Source: Sphacelaria rigidula
Taxonomy: Eukaryota; Phaeophyceae; Sphacelariales
Assembly: GCA_964200075.2 (NCBI GenBank)
Contig: CAXNAA020000444.1
Span: 1-21,261, forward strand
DNA: 21,261 nt
Reading direction: 5' to 3'
A program made the translations under genes and the position numbers. Within the stretch, counting starts at the first letter, position 1, and each line of letters begins with the position of its first letter. The notes under the pieces are model-generated. The model saw nothing but the letters and a program-made list of their open reading frames with translations. It was not told the origin of the DNA and searched no databases. This document shows positions 8,501 through 16,921 of the stretch, piece by piece.

Positions 8501-10304
8501 TATATGTACGTGCACTAAATTCTTCACTCTTGATGAGTCGTGGCTATCTTGGAGCAGCCGAAACAAAAGCGCGGCAACATTAGCACGCAAGTTGCTCTAA
8601 CTTCAAATGAGCTAGTCAGGACCCGTCGGTTCGAGTGCTTCAACTTCACTTGGCGTTTGCGAAGCCAGACTTCACCGCAAGATTTTTGAACCCACACTAT
8701 TGGCAGGGATTCCCGGGTCGCCTTTTCGATGAGCCTGACTTGAATACTATGGACTGGTAAGAGATCGGATGTAGAAGTTGTCACTTCCAGTGAAAAGAGT
8801 GATGATATCGCAACAGCCACCACAGATTCGACGTCTCCATCAAATGTTGAGCTGGAGCACCCCTTTCGATTTGAGCCAAGAGTGGGACTGTGAGACTCTC
8901 GCCTTGACCACACCATTGCCTTGGGTTACAGTCTTGGTGCATGCATGACTACACGTACTGCTGGAGCAATGACCGCCACTATTTCGCTGTACTGTATGGA
9001 GACGGCAAATTTGCAGGTGGTCGTGGCTCATCTGCGAACAGATGACGCGAAGCACATACCTGGTACTCCCTCCTACTGTACGTGTCAAAAGACATCTTGT
9101 GTAAATACCCGACTTTCAGCCTGCATACCCTGCGGATAACAATCTTGAAATATCGCACACGTTGGACAATAAGTGGTCAACATATGCAATAGACCAAAGG
9201 TGTACTGGGTCAAGCCTGGGCTTATTGCAGCGACCGTCGGTCGTCAATAGTTGGAAAAGGCTTATACTTTACCCAGTACATTTTGTCCATTGCAGCTGTT
9301 TCTCACATGTTGTCATTGTCCTGTCCAGTGTGTGAAATATTCGGTAGAGTTGGGTAGCCGTCCTTACCCTACCCAACTATTGTCGACCATTCCCAGCAAT
9401 ATATAAATATGTGTGTTTGATATCATGCAGGTGTTGTTTCTCCACCAAAAGAAGTCACAGTTTTTTTTTAGTATTATTTTAGGTTTTGGTATCGAAGAAT
9501 TCAATTTGTGGACACATGTCGTGCAGGGCCAGGGCACGTGCGTATCACACCTGGGTAAAAAGCTAGCCCTAGAGCTGAGCTTTCACCCGAAGTGTCTGGT
9601 CAACTCTTGTGGCACTCGTCGAATGTGGCGAACAGGAAAACAGAGTTGCGGGGGAAAGCAGGAGGCGGAATATTAACGGGACCTGCACGAGCACGTATCG
9701 GTTCGGTACTGTCCGACTCCGCCTAAGAGGGTGGACGGAAATATTTCCCAATGAGTAAGCCTAGAGGAACCAAGATTGAGAATTTGAAGGCGTGCACCGG
9801 CGTTGTTTTCCGTGGCGAGTGTTACTGCTAATGCGCAGGCTGGACTGGTTTGTGACTGTTGATTGAGGGTGTCTTGACCGTGCAAGAGTATCTCGCAGGT
9901 TCGCTCAAGTTGTCGGAACCTGTTATTTTCACCCAAATCTTGGCATGGGTCATGGTTTTCACAGCTGCGGTTTGTATTCGGTGCACAGTGTGGGGCTGTA
10001 CAAGATGACGGCATCGCTCCGATGCATCATATGGCCGTCCCTTGTGTCTCTTGAGATCCCCATGACTAACTTGGCATACAATTTATCTTGCTTGTGTCAT
10101 GTGCTCGTGTGTTGGGAACAGGCTGAAAACAAGCTCAACAATCTGTCGAAGAAGGAGCTGGAGGTTGTGGAGAAATTGTCCAAGGGTATTGTGAACAAGA
10201 TGCTCCACGGTCCCATGTCCGCGTTGCGCCAGCCAGACGGTCCTGAGGAGAAGAAGATGACGCTCAAGCTCCTCAAGGATATGTTCAAGCTTGAGAAGCT
10301 CTAG
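1905..10304 (+). CDS. HEMA: Glutamyl-tRNA reductase, plastid-targeted (5 exons)
   Basis: NADPH-dependent reduction of glutamyl-tRNA(Glu) to glutamate-1-semialdehyde, the committed step of C5 tetrapyrrole synthesis in the plastid. Coding sequence joins 1905-2510, 4290-4547, 6400-6523, 6846-7483 and 10122-10304 (602 aa). Every intron is GT...AG and all junctions keep frame (phases 0, 0, 1, 0). Visible family features: GLSHHNAGVDVREKLA near residue 175; STCNR with the catalytic Cys at about residue 218; VGEGQILSQ at 280-288; the AVSISSAAVEF block after residue 330; the NADPH-binding IIGAGKM at 361-367; and the C-terminal dimerisation helix with GIVNKMLHGPM. The first ~170 residues are a leader and linker, making it longer than typical bacterial enzymes (about 420 aa). 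The ATG at 1905 has A at -3; the frame is open a little upstream, but from a TTG only. Confidence 0.97.
2511..4289 (+). other. HEMA intron 1 (1779 bp)
   Basis: Begins GTATGT and ends TGACAG; phase 0. Its removal joins ...NMASAE to LCKMPNIQEAAVLSTCNR, as expected for the family. It contains an imperfect direct repeat (2721-2770 and 2937-2990) and a 113-codon ATG-started + strand open frame at 3449-3790 with no recognisable motif. I see no RNA gene in it. Confidence 0.92.
2721..2990 (+). repeat. Imperfect direct repeat within HEMA intron 1
   Basis: Two stretches, about 2721-2770 and 2937-2990, share the order CGCTT-GTG-GG-CAA-CG-CCATCTTG-AG-TT-TGGTATCA with scattered mismatches. The spacing is about 216 bp. 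It could be an old tandem duplication inside the intron. Confidence 0.5.
4290..4547 (+). CDS. HEMA: HEMA exon 2: catalytic Cys and substrate pocket
   Basis: Codes residues 203-288, opening with LCKM directly after the TGACAG acceptor and closing with GEGQILSQ before a GTGCGT donor. It carries STCNR, whose Cys (about residue 218) forms the thioester with glutamate in characterised GluTRs. The downstream DSLVVGEGQIL block is the conserved core that binds the glutamyl moiety. Exon length 258 bp, phase 0 at both ends. Confidence 0.95.
4548..6399 (+). other. HEMA intron 2 (1852 bp)
   Basis: Begins GTGCGT and ends GTCCCAG; phase 0. It contains a T-rich stretch at about 5213-5265 and a perfect short hairpin at 5765-5780 (GGTTATC, AG, GATAACC). 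Several open frames on both strands carry no recognisable motif. No RNA gene was found. Confidence 0.92.
6400..6523 (+). CDS. HEMA: HEMA exon 3
   Basis: Codes residues 289-329 plus the first base of codon 330. It starts at VRQCYLHG after GTGTCCCAG and continues through KVVARLFNTAVSAGKRARAE, matching the family's helix with the conserved GKRVRTET-like motif. The donor is AAAG/GTAAGG, leaving phase 1; codon 330 is completed to Gly by exon 4. Confidence 0.94.
6524..6845 (+). other. HEMA intron 3 (322 bp)
   Basis: Shortest intron of the gene; GTAAGG donor, CGAACAG acceptor, phase 1. Its removal rebuilds SKGAVSISSAAVEF, the expected conserved block. Nothing else is seen in it. Confidence 0.93.
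6846..7483 (+). CDS. HEMA: HEMA exon 4: NADPH-binding domain
   Basis: Codes residues 330-542, the longest exon. It contains the end of the catalytic domain, the Rossmann motif IIGAGKM (361-367), the strand ending VILVNRS, the FTSTSAT segment and FVDISVPRNV, all typical of the GluTR NADP domain. It then runs into the long spinal helix (LRRREMLEAEDILAEEHKKF). The donor is CGAAAG/GTGGGT, phase 0. Without splicing the frame would continue through the donor for only 16 codons to a stop. Confidence 0.95.
7734..7775 (+). repeat. Short dispersed repeat fragment
   Basis: GGCCTATACTTTATGCAGTA and the following 20 bases align with 9258-9294 at roughly 78% by eye. A shorter piece recurs at 20030-20055 (CATACATTATGCAGTACATT). 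It is probably a remnant of the foldback family in intron 4. Confidence 0.4.
9185..9392. repeat. Foldback / inverted-repeat element in HEMA intron 4
   Basis: Three overlapping inverted pairs are visible: 9185-9210 with 9271-9294 (ACCCAGTACA... / TGTACTGGGT); about 9238-9255 with 9374-9391 (CAATAGTTGG / CCAACTATTG); and a perfect 9 bp hairpin GTTGGGTAG / CTACCCAAC at 9349-9377. No coding capacity. It resembles a small foldback or MITE-like element, but clean terminal repeats and a target duplication were not found. Confidence 0.55.
10122..10304 (+). CDS. HEMA: HEMA exon 5: C-terminal dimerisation domain
   Basis: Codes residues 543-602 and the TAG stop. It starts AENKLNNLSKKELEVVEKLS after GGGAACAG and contains GIVNKMLHGPMSALR, the conserved dimerisation helix motif. 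It ends in a Lys/Leu-rich helix (KLLKDMFKLEKL). The preceding reading frame to 9945 is intron sequence. Confidence 0.95.
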   Translation, partial: AENKLNNLSKKELEVVEKLSKGIVNKMLHGPMSALRQPDGPEEKKMTLKLLKDMFKLEKL

Positions 10305-10637
10305 GCAAGGCGGGAAAAGCTTGAGAATGCAGGAGACTTTTCGCTCTTTCCGAATTTGTGTTTTTTGTTTTTTGTTTTTGAGTACCGAAGTTTCATCTCG
10401 GAAAGAGAGGCTGCTGTGGTATACGGCGCTACCTACGCCACAACCCTCACTGAGAAGATGAATCTAGGCGAATCAAAACAAGCACTTTTTCATTTTTGTG
10501 TGATGGGAATATTTGCGATGGGGCGAAGGAGGTCGCTGAGTGTACGGTAGTGCAGTACGGTACGGGAGGAAATAGACGTGGACGCTCATTGCCCCGGCGA
10601 GAACTACACAGTATGGTTAAAATCTCTGTCCTCGCAG
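10305..10637 (+). other. HEMA 3' flank, no gene recognised
   Basis: Contains a T/G run at about 10352-10378 (repeated TTTTTTG) probably in or near the 3' UTR. No clear AATAAA signal follows the stop, so a poly(A) site cannot be placed. Confidence 0.4.
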
Positions 10638-11255
10638 GTGACGGTGCGCTTTTTGATGACAAACCTGGGCATTTCATCGGCAACAGGAAGATTTTAGTGT
10701 CCTCGGTCTTTTGGCATCAAAGCTTGGTATGTTATGAGAACAGCCAACCGTTACGACTACTAGTTAGAGAAAAAAAAGAGCGGGCTAGATGCAGATCACT
10801 AGTGATTTTTTTTGCTGTTTCTAGATAAATCGTAGTTTTTTAGCCTTCTCTCACGCGCTGCCGTTGAGTCGTGATGCGGGCAATACACCCTCTAGACGGG
10901 GCGGGCAGGTATTATGCAGGACCGACCGATTTTCACTATGTTCATGTTTGGTGGGGTCCGGGGGTTCGACGTCGTACATTTGCTGTGATGTGTCGGGGCA
11001 AGTTGAGCAATTTCTGCTGGCCGTTGTCCCTTTCGTGCGTGCGTGTGCTACACGGTCCAGGAGGCACCATGGTTTTCGCAAATTGAGGGTACCTTTCATG
11101 GTTCACTCCAAGTCGACCCATCTTTCATGCTGTGTTTTTCTTTCCGGAATCACTGTTGTGTGCTTACAGCTACACTCGATATCTTACCCCGAGTTATCGG
11201 AGGCGCCGGTGTGAAGCTAGTAGAGGAAGATTACAAGGGTCGGACGAGTGAATGA
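10638..11255 (+). other. Possible exons of an unrecognised gene
   Basis: Two open stretches sit beside good splice signals. 10638-10726 follows a pyrimidine-rich acceptor (CTCTGTCCTCGCAG) and ends at a GTATGT donor, coding 29 residues starting DGALFDDKPGHFIG. 11170-11255 follows GTGCTTACAG and can code TLDILPRVIGGAGVKLVEED... to a TGA. The phases do not join directly in the most protein-like frame, so another exon would be needed or one is not real. No family is recognised. Transcript reads would decide. Confidence 0.15.
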
Positions 11256-11284
11256 TTCGCCTGGAAATGATTTGATCGTAGTGT

Positions 11285-11311
11285 GATTGATTCGTGCCGT
11301 TTGAATCAATC
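11285..11311. other. Perfect 9 bp hairpin
   Basis: GATTGATTC, a 9-base spacer, then GAATCAATC. It lies 30 bases past the last in-frame stop of the open stretch above. Function unknown. Confidence 0.3.
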
Positions 11312-11526
11312 CTTGAGCTTCGTTCTCAGCGTTGCAACCGGGGTACGCGCAGCCCAGGCACGTGGATTGGCGTAAACATTGCGTGGAGACCTGGTTGAAC
11401 AGCGGTCAACTTTCCTCTCTCTTTCAAGTAATCAGGCGTGAAAAATCGTGGAGTTGGTGATTCAAACCGACGATGGTTCGTCTGAACCGTGGAAGGTCAT
11501 AGTCTAGAACGGCACTCAGTCAGTGA

Positions 11527-11772
11527 AATGTAGGCATTCGACAACTATTTCTGGAAATCTGGAGTAGCAGATATCTGGTGTTTGACGAGGCCGATGCAAT
11601 GAAAGTTTTCATTAAATTTATGCCACAGCTTGGAGATTTCATCCGAGTCGCTGCTGAACTGGCTCGGCGGAATTCATCCCCCAGCATGGGTGAGCGTTTC
11701 GGTTCCTCAAGGGTTTCAAACACGAGCATAATAGAAACTCGATCTGTTGAGGCTGTGAAGGGTGGTACATGA
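11527..11772 (+). CDS. Possible exon, unrecognised
   Basis: An 81-codon open stretch after TGA at 11524, ending at TGA 11770-11772, without an ATG near its start. It could be a terminal exon: it has balanced composition and a likely amphipathic helix (DAMKVFIKFMPQLGDFIRVA). The string VFDEAD resembles the helicase DEAD motif but none of the other helicase motifs is present. No function is assigned; chance remains likely. Confidence 0.18.
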   Translation, partial: NVGIRQLFLEIWSSRYLVFDEADAMKVFIKFMPQLGDFIRVAAELARRNSSPSMGERFGSSRVSNTSIIETRSVEAVKGGT

Positions 11773-13040
11773 AGATGCATATTATGCTGACATGGGTTGT
11801 TTTTTCGTTCCTTCCTCAAAAGAAAGTGACGAGGGTTTTTTTACTTGCAGTTGTGATGATGTGAACTTGGGATAAGCGTGATCAAATATTTGACGTGGCA
11901 TAACGATGACGCATGAATGGCCAACATATGAACCCTAGCGTCAACGGGCTAATTTGAACGGCGTTGCGAACACGTGTGTAGTTTCTCACACTACACTTGT
12001 TACTGTGGATGTACGATTAGTACGAATTTGGCTGGCGTAACAGTCTTGCGCCAAAACCAACACCAACTTCATGCGTTATCTTTATACCTGCACAAAATTT
12101 GCGGATGCTTACACTTGGCCCGCGTACACAAACCATCGCGCTTTTGTAGAGAAAATTTGCTCGTTCCCCCTTATGGAAGAGAAATGCTACGGTAGGGGTG
12201 CACGTTTTTCGCGATATTTTGTCTGGTTCAGGGGCTACTAATGATCCTAGACGCACAAGAAGAATATGGGTCAGGGCATCCCCGTTTGCAGACTTCTTCG
12301 GGATATCCCCAGCACATTGGAATAGTAATCCTGGCACATTCTCGCACATTTTCACAAGTCGTGTTTCGGATGAGATGATGAACACACCGCCTCTCAATGC
12401 TCATCACCTACCACGTTTACATTTATGGCATCATTGTTTCGTGTCATGTCCCGACTACCCACCACTAGTCCGGGCAAATTTGGGCAAGGCGTGAGATAAT
12501 GTTGCTACTTCGGCTACAGGTTGTCACTAACGTGCGCTCGTGTTGTGATATATATGTAGACGTTGTCGGCATCTGAGGTCATCGGGACAGGGTGAGCAAG
12601 GAGCAGAAGCAAATAGTGCTTTCCCCCCAGTTAGAGTGACGGTGCCCAATCATTTTTCCAGGTGTGGGAAAAGCACTCTTTTGGGCTTGAACCTCACTTC
12701 ATATACTCATCCATTTCTTGTGGAGCGTCCGCAAATATTTTCTGAGTTTAGAATTGTTGGGAGCCTTTCATCTCAGCAGTAACCATGCTCAGGATCTTTG
12801 TATATATGCAGCTGACCGCATCCGCCAACGCCTCGGCAATAAACTGGGGGACAGAAGTTTGCGTCCCCCCCCCACCTCAAAATGGTGAGAAACCCATGAG
12901 GCAGTGTGTAAGCCGTGACTGTCTCAGGAAGTGGCGATACCGGACGATAAATAGAGCAATTCATTGCAGGCTGTCATCCAAATGCAAGATAATCAGTACG
13001 AACCATCACACAGGGTAGCCGCAAACACGACATTTTGATC
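11773..13040. other. No gene recognised
   Basis: Only short open frames without motifs. A hairpin GGGGGAC / GTCCCCC with a 10-base loop lies at 12846-12869. Nothing else is supported. Confidence 0.4.
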
Positions 13041-13079
13041 TTGGGGACTACGTGCCCCGAATTGATTTTTTCACAGACC

Positions 13080-13125
13080 CGTGGGAGATCCTGAGAAAGT
13101 GGGAACGGATTTTTTATGGAGTCTC
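13080..13125 (+). repeat. Fragment of the 13-15 kb inverted-repeat family
   Basis: The stretch GATCCTGAGAAAGTGGGAAC and the following GGATTTTTTATGG aligns with 14926-14956 (GATCCTGAAAAATGGAAACG then ATTTTCTATGG). It probably is a fragment of the same repeat family. Confidence 0.45.
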
Positions 13126-13404
13126 GAAATTGTGCCGAAAGCCTCCTTTCCCCCCCTCTCCCTAGCCTGGTCCGGCGAAAACTCGGCGTGCTCCGCCCCG
13201 GCTTTGTAGGGATGCGGGGTCAATGGTCTTATGACTATGGCATGCATGATAATGAGACTCGGTACACCTCCCCCCATCCCACTCCTGCCGGCCTCATTTC
13301 TTTTTTCGTCCTCGACCCCGCCCCTCCCCCGCCCCACGCCCCGGGCGCTCCCTACTCCTTACGGTGGTGGTCTGGGTTGTTCGAAATTGCAATGCGCAGC
13401 TTAC

Positions 13405-13940
13405 AGTGGGTACTTTTGAAGGTTTCTGGGTTGTTTGCCATCATATATTATTTGTGCCTTCCGAACGGTAGGAACATGTTCATGAGAGAGTGGATTTTTT
13501 TCGCAACAGGTTTTTCGTCATCTATACCACCAGGACGGTCGAATGATCCGAAACCGCCTTCTACCCTCTGGAAACCCATAATCTGACGGGACTTCTGATG
13601 CAAAAGTATTTGAAATCGGCGTGGTCAGGGCAGAGTTCTGAAGGAATTTGTGTCTCGAAAGAAAAAACAACTTTCTCGGGCGTATCTCATTGCAGGCGTC
13701 ACTGATTTCAAATCTGTTTACGCCGAAATTCCCGTGAGATCACTTCTTGCAGGGTGGGGACGGCCGTTTTGGACGATTCGACGGCCTTGGTGAAATTCAC
13801 GAAAACCTCCCGTTCCGAAAAAAATCCGCTCCTTATCCCAGGGACATTTCAAGGGTTTTACTAAATTCCGGCATGCGAGAACATACTTTATGGCAACCAA
13901 TCTCGATTTGTACCAACCTGACGATTGAGAAATTTAACCC
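13405..13940. repeat. Long diverged palindrome (foldback element)
   Basis: The left arm (about 13405-13660) is the diverged reverse complement of the right arm (about 13670-13940), centred near 13666. Aligned landmarks from outside in: TTGCCA at 13435-13440 with TGGCAA at 13891-13896; GGATTTTTTTCG at about 13493 with its complement at about 13835; GGTCGAAT near 13536 with its complement; TTTGAAATC with GATTTCAAA; and a central CGAAAG ... CTTTCTCG hairpin. Identity is about 70% by eye. No coding capacity is recognised. Confidence 0.65.
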
Positions 13941-13986
13941 GTTTACAGGCGATTTTTTCCCGTAGATTGACCTTTCGGCCCTCAGT
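13905..13986 (-). repeat. Inverted-repeat family copy left of SINE 2
   Basis: On the minus strand this reads ACTGAGGGCCGAAAGGTCAA..., AAATCGCCTGTAAACGGGTT..., GTACAAATCGAGATT. It aligns at about 75% with the + strand at 14513-14593. It continues directly into the right arm of the palindrome. Confidence 0.6.
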
Positions 13987-14025
13987 CCGTTGGGCAATAT
14001 TTTTCGACCACCTGCGGTGCCGGTC

Positions 14026-14332
14026 GCCCCGGTGGCTCAGTTGGTAACCTCGTAACCTTCTGAAAGTTGAGTTGTGGGGTTCGATTTTCTCACACCATGC
14101 CCAACAGTGGAGAGCGACTATGTCGTGGGTAAACAAAATTCGACTTAGCGGTCGACGAGGGAAGAGACTGCTGAACTCCTTTCGCGATAAAAAATGAAAA
14201 TAGGCAAGCACCGCAGAAGGAAGGTGGGGTACTAAAATCAAATAAAAAAGAAAAAGCTCCTGTGCTGACCTTCCTTCTGTGTGACCCTGGCTGATGCGCC
14301 CGCGTATCCCGAAGGGGGTAGACTGGCGCTCA
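14026..14332 (+). repeat. tRNA-derived SINE, copy 2
   Basis: The head (14026-14100) looks like a decayed tRNA gene: A-box TGGCTCAGTTGG at 14033-14044 matches the RNA polymerase III consensus, and a degraded B-box GGTTCGATTTT lies at 14078-14088. The anticodon arm is ambiguous. The tRNA-unrelated body (14100-14330) is shared with the reverse-strand copy at 953-1150 and contains an internal inverted repeat (CACCTTCCTTCTG near 14224 reversed; ACCTTCCTTCTG near 14268). The 3' end leads into a (CA)n tract. Confidence 0.75.
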
Positions 14333-14346
14333 GAATAAACGTGCCG

Positions 14347-14373
14347 ACACACACACACACACACACACACACA
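14347..14373 (+). repeat. (AC)n microsatellite
   Basis: 13.5 uninterrupted AC units, 15 bases after the SINE body. It may have grown from the SINE tail. Confidence 0.95.
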
Positions 14374-14512
14374 ACGATTTCTCTTTAATGGGGGAAGATG
14401 AGGGAGTGTCCCGATTTGAGCAGAAAGGTGACTTACCAAAAGTGAAAATCCAGAAAATCGAAGAATTCCTTATTTGGTTTGCTCACAGCTAGCCGGAAAA
14501 CATCGCTCGACA

Positions 14513-14593
14513 GACTGTGGTCGGAAAGCTCAATCCACAGGAGAAAATCGCCTGTAGGCGGGCTAAAACCCTCGCATTTGTACGAATCAAGAT
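14513..14593 (+). repeat. Inverted-repeat family copy, left part (interrupted)
   Basis: Aligns with the minus strand of 13905-13986 (shared AAAATCGCCTGTA and GTACRAATC blocks). The match stops at ...CAAGATT (14587-14593) and resumes at CAAGATT in 14891-14897, indicating interruption by the CAA-tailed insert between. Confidence 0.6.
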
Positions 14594-14890
14594 TCTCGCC
14601 CGTAGTCGGACCCTGTGTTCATGTTTACCTGTCGCGCGTCGAGTTTGGAAAACCGAGTGCCACTCCCTGAAGTCCGAATGGCCACCTGCGGCACCGGATC
14701 TTTTGAGGTTAGCAGGATGCACTCCCTTTCTTATTTATTCCTGTTTGCTTGTATCGCGTTTTGTGAGTTTTTTCACTCTGGATCTATTTTATTTTATTTT
14801 GGTTTCTTCTGCTNNNNNNNNCAATGTACCGCGCAGATATCGGAACGCTATCTAATGTGAAGACAACAACAACAACAATAACAACAACAA
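14594..14890 (+). mobile_element. CAA-tailed retroposon with CAAGATT target duplication
   Basis: The sequence between two CAAGATT copies is absent from the homologous uninterrupted copy (minus strand 13905 region, where ATCGAGATTGGTTGCC is continuous). It ends in a (CAA)n-type tail (14863-14890), as do many LINE- and SINE-derived retroposons. The head shows no clear tRNA boxes, so it could be a truncated LINE end or a SINE of another origin. An 8-N gap lies within it. Confidence 0.6.
14814..14821. other. Assembly gap (8 N)
   Basis: Eight N bases after a T-rich tract. Frames across it are unreliable. Confidence 0.99.
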
Positions 14891-14892
14891 CA
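14863..14892 (+). repeat. (CAA)n simple repeat
   Basis: CAA units with one AAT/TAA interruption; reads as the tail of the retroposon above. Confidence 0.9.
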
Positions 14893-15078
14893 AGATTGGT
14901 TGCCATAAAATATGGTCCAACAGGCGATCCTGAAAAATGGAAACGATTTTCTATGGCAATGAACAGAGGTCGAAGTTGTCGGTGAAATTGGATCTAGAAC
15001 CCATCAATCGTGTCTTCATCGGTCGTTCTCGAAGATCTCATTCCCATTTTTCAGGATCGTCTGTTAGATACGAAATTG
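14893..15078. repeat. Inverted-repeat family copy, right part, itself palindromic
   Basis: 14893-14915 repeats AGATTGGTTGCCATAAA found in reverse at 13888-13905. In addition, 14919-14941 (AACAGGCGATCCTGAAAAAT...) is inverted at 15041-15066 (ATTTTTCAGGATCGTCTGTT), with about 20 of 22 bases matching. So this copy also folds back, centred near 14992. Confidence 0.6.
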
Positions 15079-16019
15079 GCACCTCAGGCGATGTTCGCGG
15101 TTCACTTTTTCTAGATGGGATGTTCAGTAAGTCGACACCGAAAGAAGATGGACGTCACGCACTCTGTCTGGGACTAAATCTGTCGGGTGGTACCTTAATT
15201 TGTAAATCTGTCATTTGATCTTCAGTCGGATTTATTCTCGTCGGAGGGATATAAATTTCGTTGCAAAATGCAACGATGTGATTGGTGGCTACCACTCTTG
15301 ACCCTTCTGAACCAAGAAACACATGATGCGTTCGACGTTCGTTTACATGTAGCTGCAAATCTTCCTCTTCATTTTAATGTCGGAACTTTCTCGTGTTTCC
15401 TTGAGCGATGCATGAATCGAAGTCAGTTTGCACTGGCCACCTTTCACGCATTCACTATTGAAAAATGCAATATATCCAGCGCGCGTACGAGTACTTCTCG
15501 CAGTCGTCTCTTAGCTTCATCCAAATAAGTATACGTTCATCCAGGTGGCATTAATCACGAAAATATTCGTCAGGATAAGATGAGTTAATTTTCAAAAATA
15601 TTTTTTCATCAAATCAACCGAATCACGTTACAGTCAGAATTTGACACAGCCAGATTCGGCTGGCTACAAGAAATAAAAGGCACCGCTGAAAGGAGTATTG
15701 ATACAGCAGGTGGTGTCTTTTCAGGGAAAAGCGGTACCATGCACCATCAATTGTCCGCACGATCGCCACATGCCCGCGCCGACAGTAACATATTACACGC
15801 CCCTTGCCAACCTCCATGCGAAGGAAAACAAACGCAACAACACAACCAATACAGCCTTGAAAAATAAAACATGAGAACGATCACCGAAGCACGTGCGCGA
15901 TACTGCCTCCCTAGACAACTACTGTCAACAAGCTACGCGCCGAGAAAAAACAACACATCTCCCCACGAACGCAACACCATAGCTGCAGACAAGGCGCCAA
16001 CAAATCAAACAGAAAGATG
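15079..16019. other. Downstream flank of the PDZ gene, no gene recognised
   Basis: An 86-codon ATG-started + strand frame (15268-15528) has no recognisable motif. A short hairpin AGCCAG / CTGGCT is at about 15648-15665. No poly(A) signal can be assigned to the minus-strand gene with confidence. Confidence 0.35.
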
Positions 16020-16921
16020 TCAGACAAATGTCACCGTTACGACGCCGTCGCGGCCCCCTTCCTCCATAGCGGGCAAAACCCCCGCTGCCCACCCCTCCCC
16101 CCCTCCAAACGGCACGGGCGCAAGTGACCGATACGCGGCAGGCGACACATCGAAGCCGTTCACGTGTGTCAAGAGGCAATTCTCCCCAACGGGAATACCG
16201 GCCTCCGCGCACGGTGACCCTTCAACTGCGGTTGCGGTAACCCACGATCCTGTCGCCCCGGTACCTCTCGTTTCTACGGGTGTCAGTCCCATGATCCCGG
16301 AAGACGAGTCCTTCCGAATCGACACCGTTTTTTCGTCGGGAAACGAGAACCACAGTCGTACCGCCTGCTGGAAGGAGGAAAGTCGGCTTTCGAACGTCCC
16401 TACGTAAGCCGACTTCACGTTCCGAGGCAAGGTGACCGTTTGCATACTGATGACGTCTACTCGGATGCCTATAGAGCGGAAGCCGTTCACGAATTGATGC
16501 GCGCGAGCCATGGTCTCTCGCACATCTTCCCACTCCTCACCGCCGTAGCCAATGCCGATCACGCTTCCACCGCTTCCGCCGTTTTCCCCGTCACCCCCCC
16601 CTATGGTTACCCCCGCGCGGCGCTTGAGCAAGGGTTGCCATGTGCCCACGTGCACGTACGGTTTATTCGCGCCTTCGAGTGCTAGCTCAGCCGCAACGCT
16701 TGCTCTATAGATCGGCGGTGCGCACCTGAAGAGTATTTTCACCTGATCAGTGTGGGGACAAGGAGAGAGAAGTTACGGGTTGGATAGTCACGTTTGTCGC
16801 GCTTATGCTGCCGTCGTCTGCGTCCCTCGCGCCTTGCTAGATGATCGATCGAGCATCTCACCAACAACGATAGCTGCAATAAGAATGCGTGGGCATACCT
16901 ATCCTCTGTGGTTGATGTCAT
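16020..16921 (-). CDS. PDZ-like domain protein, unrecognised N-terminal half (2 exons)
   Basis: Model on the minus strand: exon 1 from 16921 to 16862, intron 16861-16743 (GTGAGA...GATCAG, with a clear pyrimidine tract), exon 2 from 16742 to the TGA at 16020; both junctions phase 0; 260 aa. The C-terminal third (about residues 160-260) resembles a PDZ domain: SSGIMGL..., then AVEGSPCAEAGIPVGENCLL, then HVNGFDV, and a final VVTVTFV strand. The classic VxxGSPAxxAGxxxGDxIxxVNG pattern is kept except that the usual Asp after Gly is Glu-Asn. A Gly-rich linker (about 69-88) precedes a folded-looking segment (90-150) I do not recognise. PDZ domains bind peptide C-termini. Exon 1 is less certain; the real start could be farther upstream. 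Confidence 0.6.
16743..16861 (-). other. Intron of the PDZ-like gene (119 bp)
   Basis: Minus-strand donor TTG/GTGAGATG and acceptor CTTCTCTCTCCTTGTCCCC...GATCAG. The pyrimidine tract is the best 3' splice signal in the window. The exon 2 frame has no ATG near its start, which supports splicing from an upstream exon. Confidence 0.55.

Larger units (their letters stand above)
7484..10121 (+). other. HEMA intron 4 (2638 bp)
   Basis: Begins GTGGGT and ends GGGAACAG; phase 0. It holds a foldback-type inverted repeat (9185-9392), a related 40 bp fragment at 7734-7775, and a 130-codon minus-strand open frame (8524-8916) without recognisable motifs. The large size probably reflects repeat insertion. 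Confidence 0.92.

Noticed and set aside
8524-8916. 130-codon minus-strand frame in HEMA intron 4
   Set aside because: No recognisable motif, no splice context and no homology that I can recognise; treated as chance.
11578-11600. DEAD-box helicase motif (VFDEAD)
   Set aside because: No Walker A, SAT or other helicase motifs nearby; the open stretch is only 81 codons.
14026-14100. Functional tRNA gene
   Set aside because: The A-box is perfect but the B-box is degraded, the acceptor stem does not close and the anticodon arm is ambiguous. The body beyond is shared with a second dispersed copy, so it is a SINE head.
15871-16407. + strand 178-codon open frame
   Set aside because: It is the antisense shadow of the PDZ-like exon; composition is Pro/Thr-rich as expected for the reverse of a Gly/Val-rich frame.
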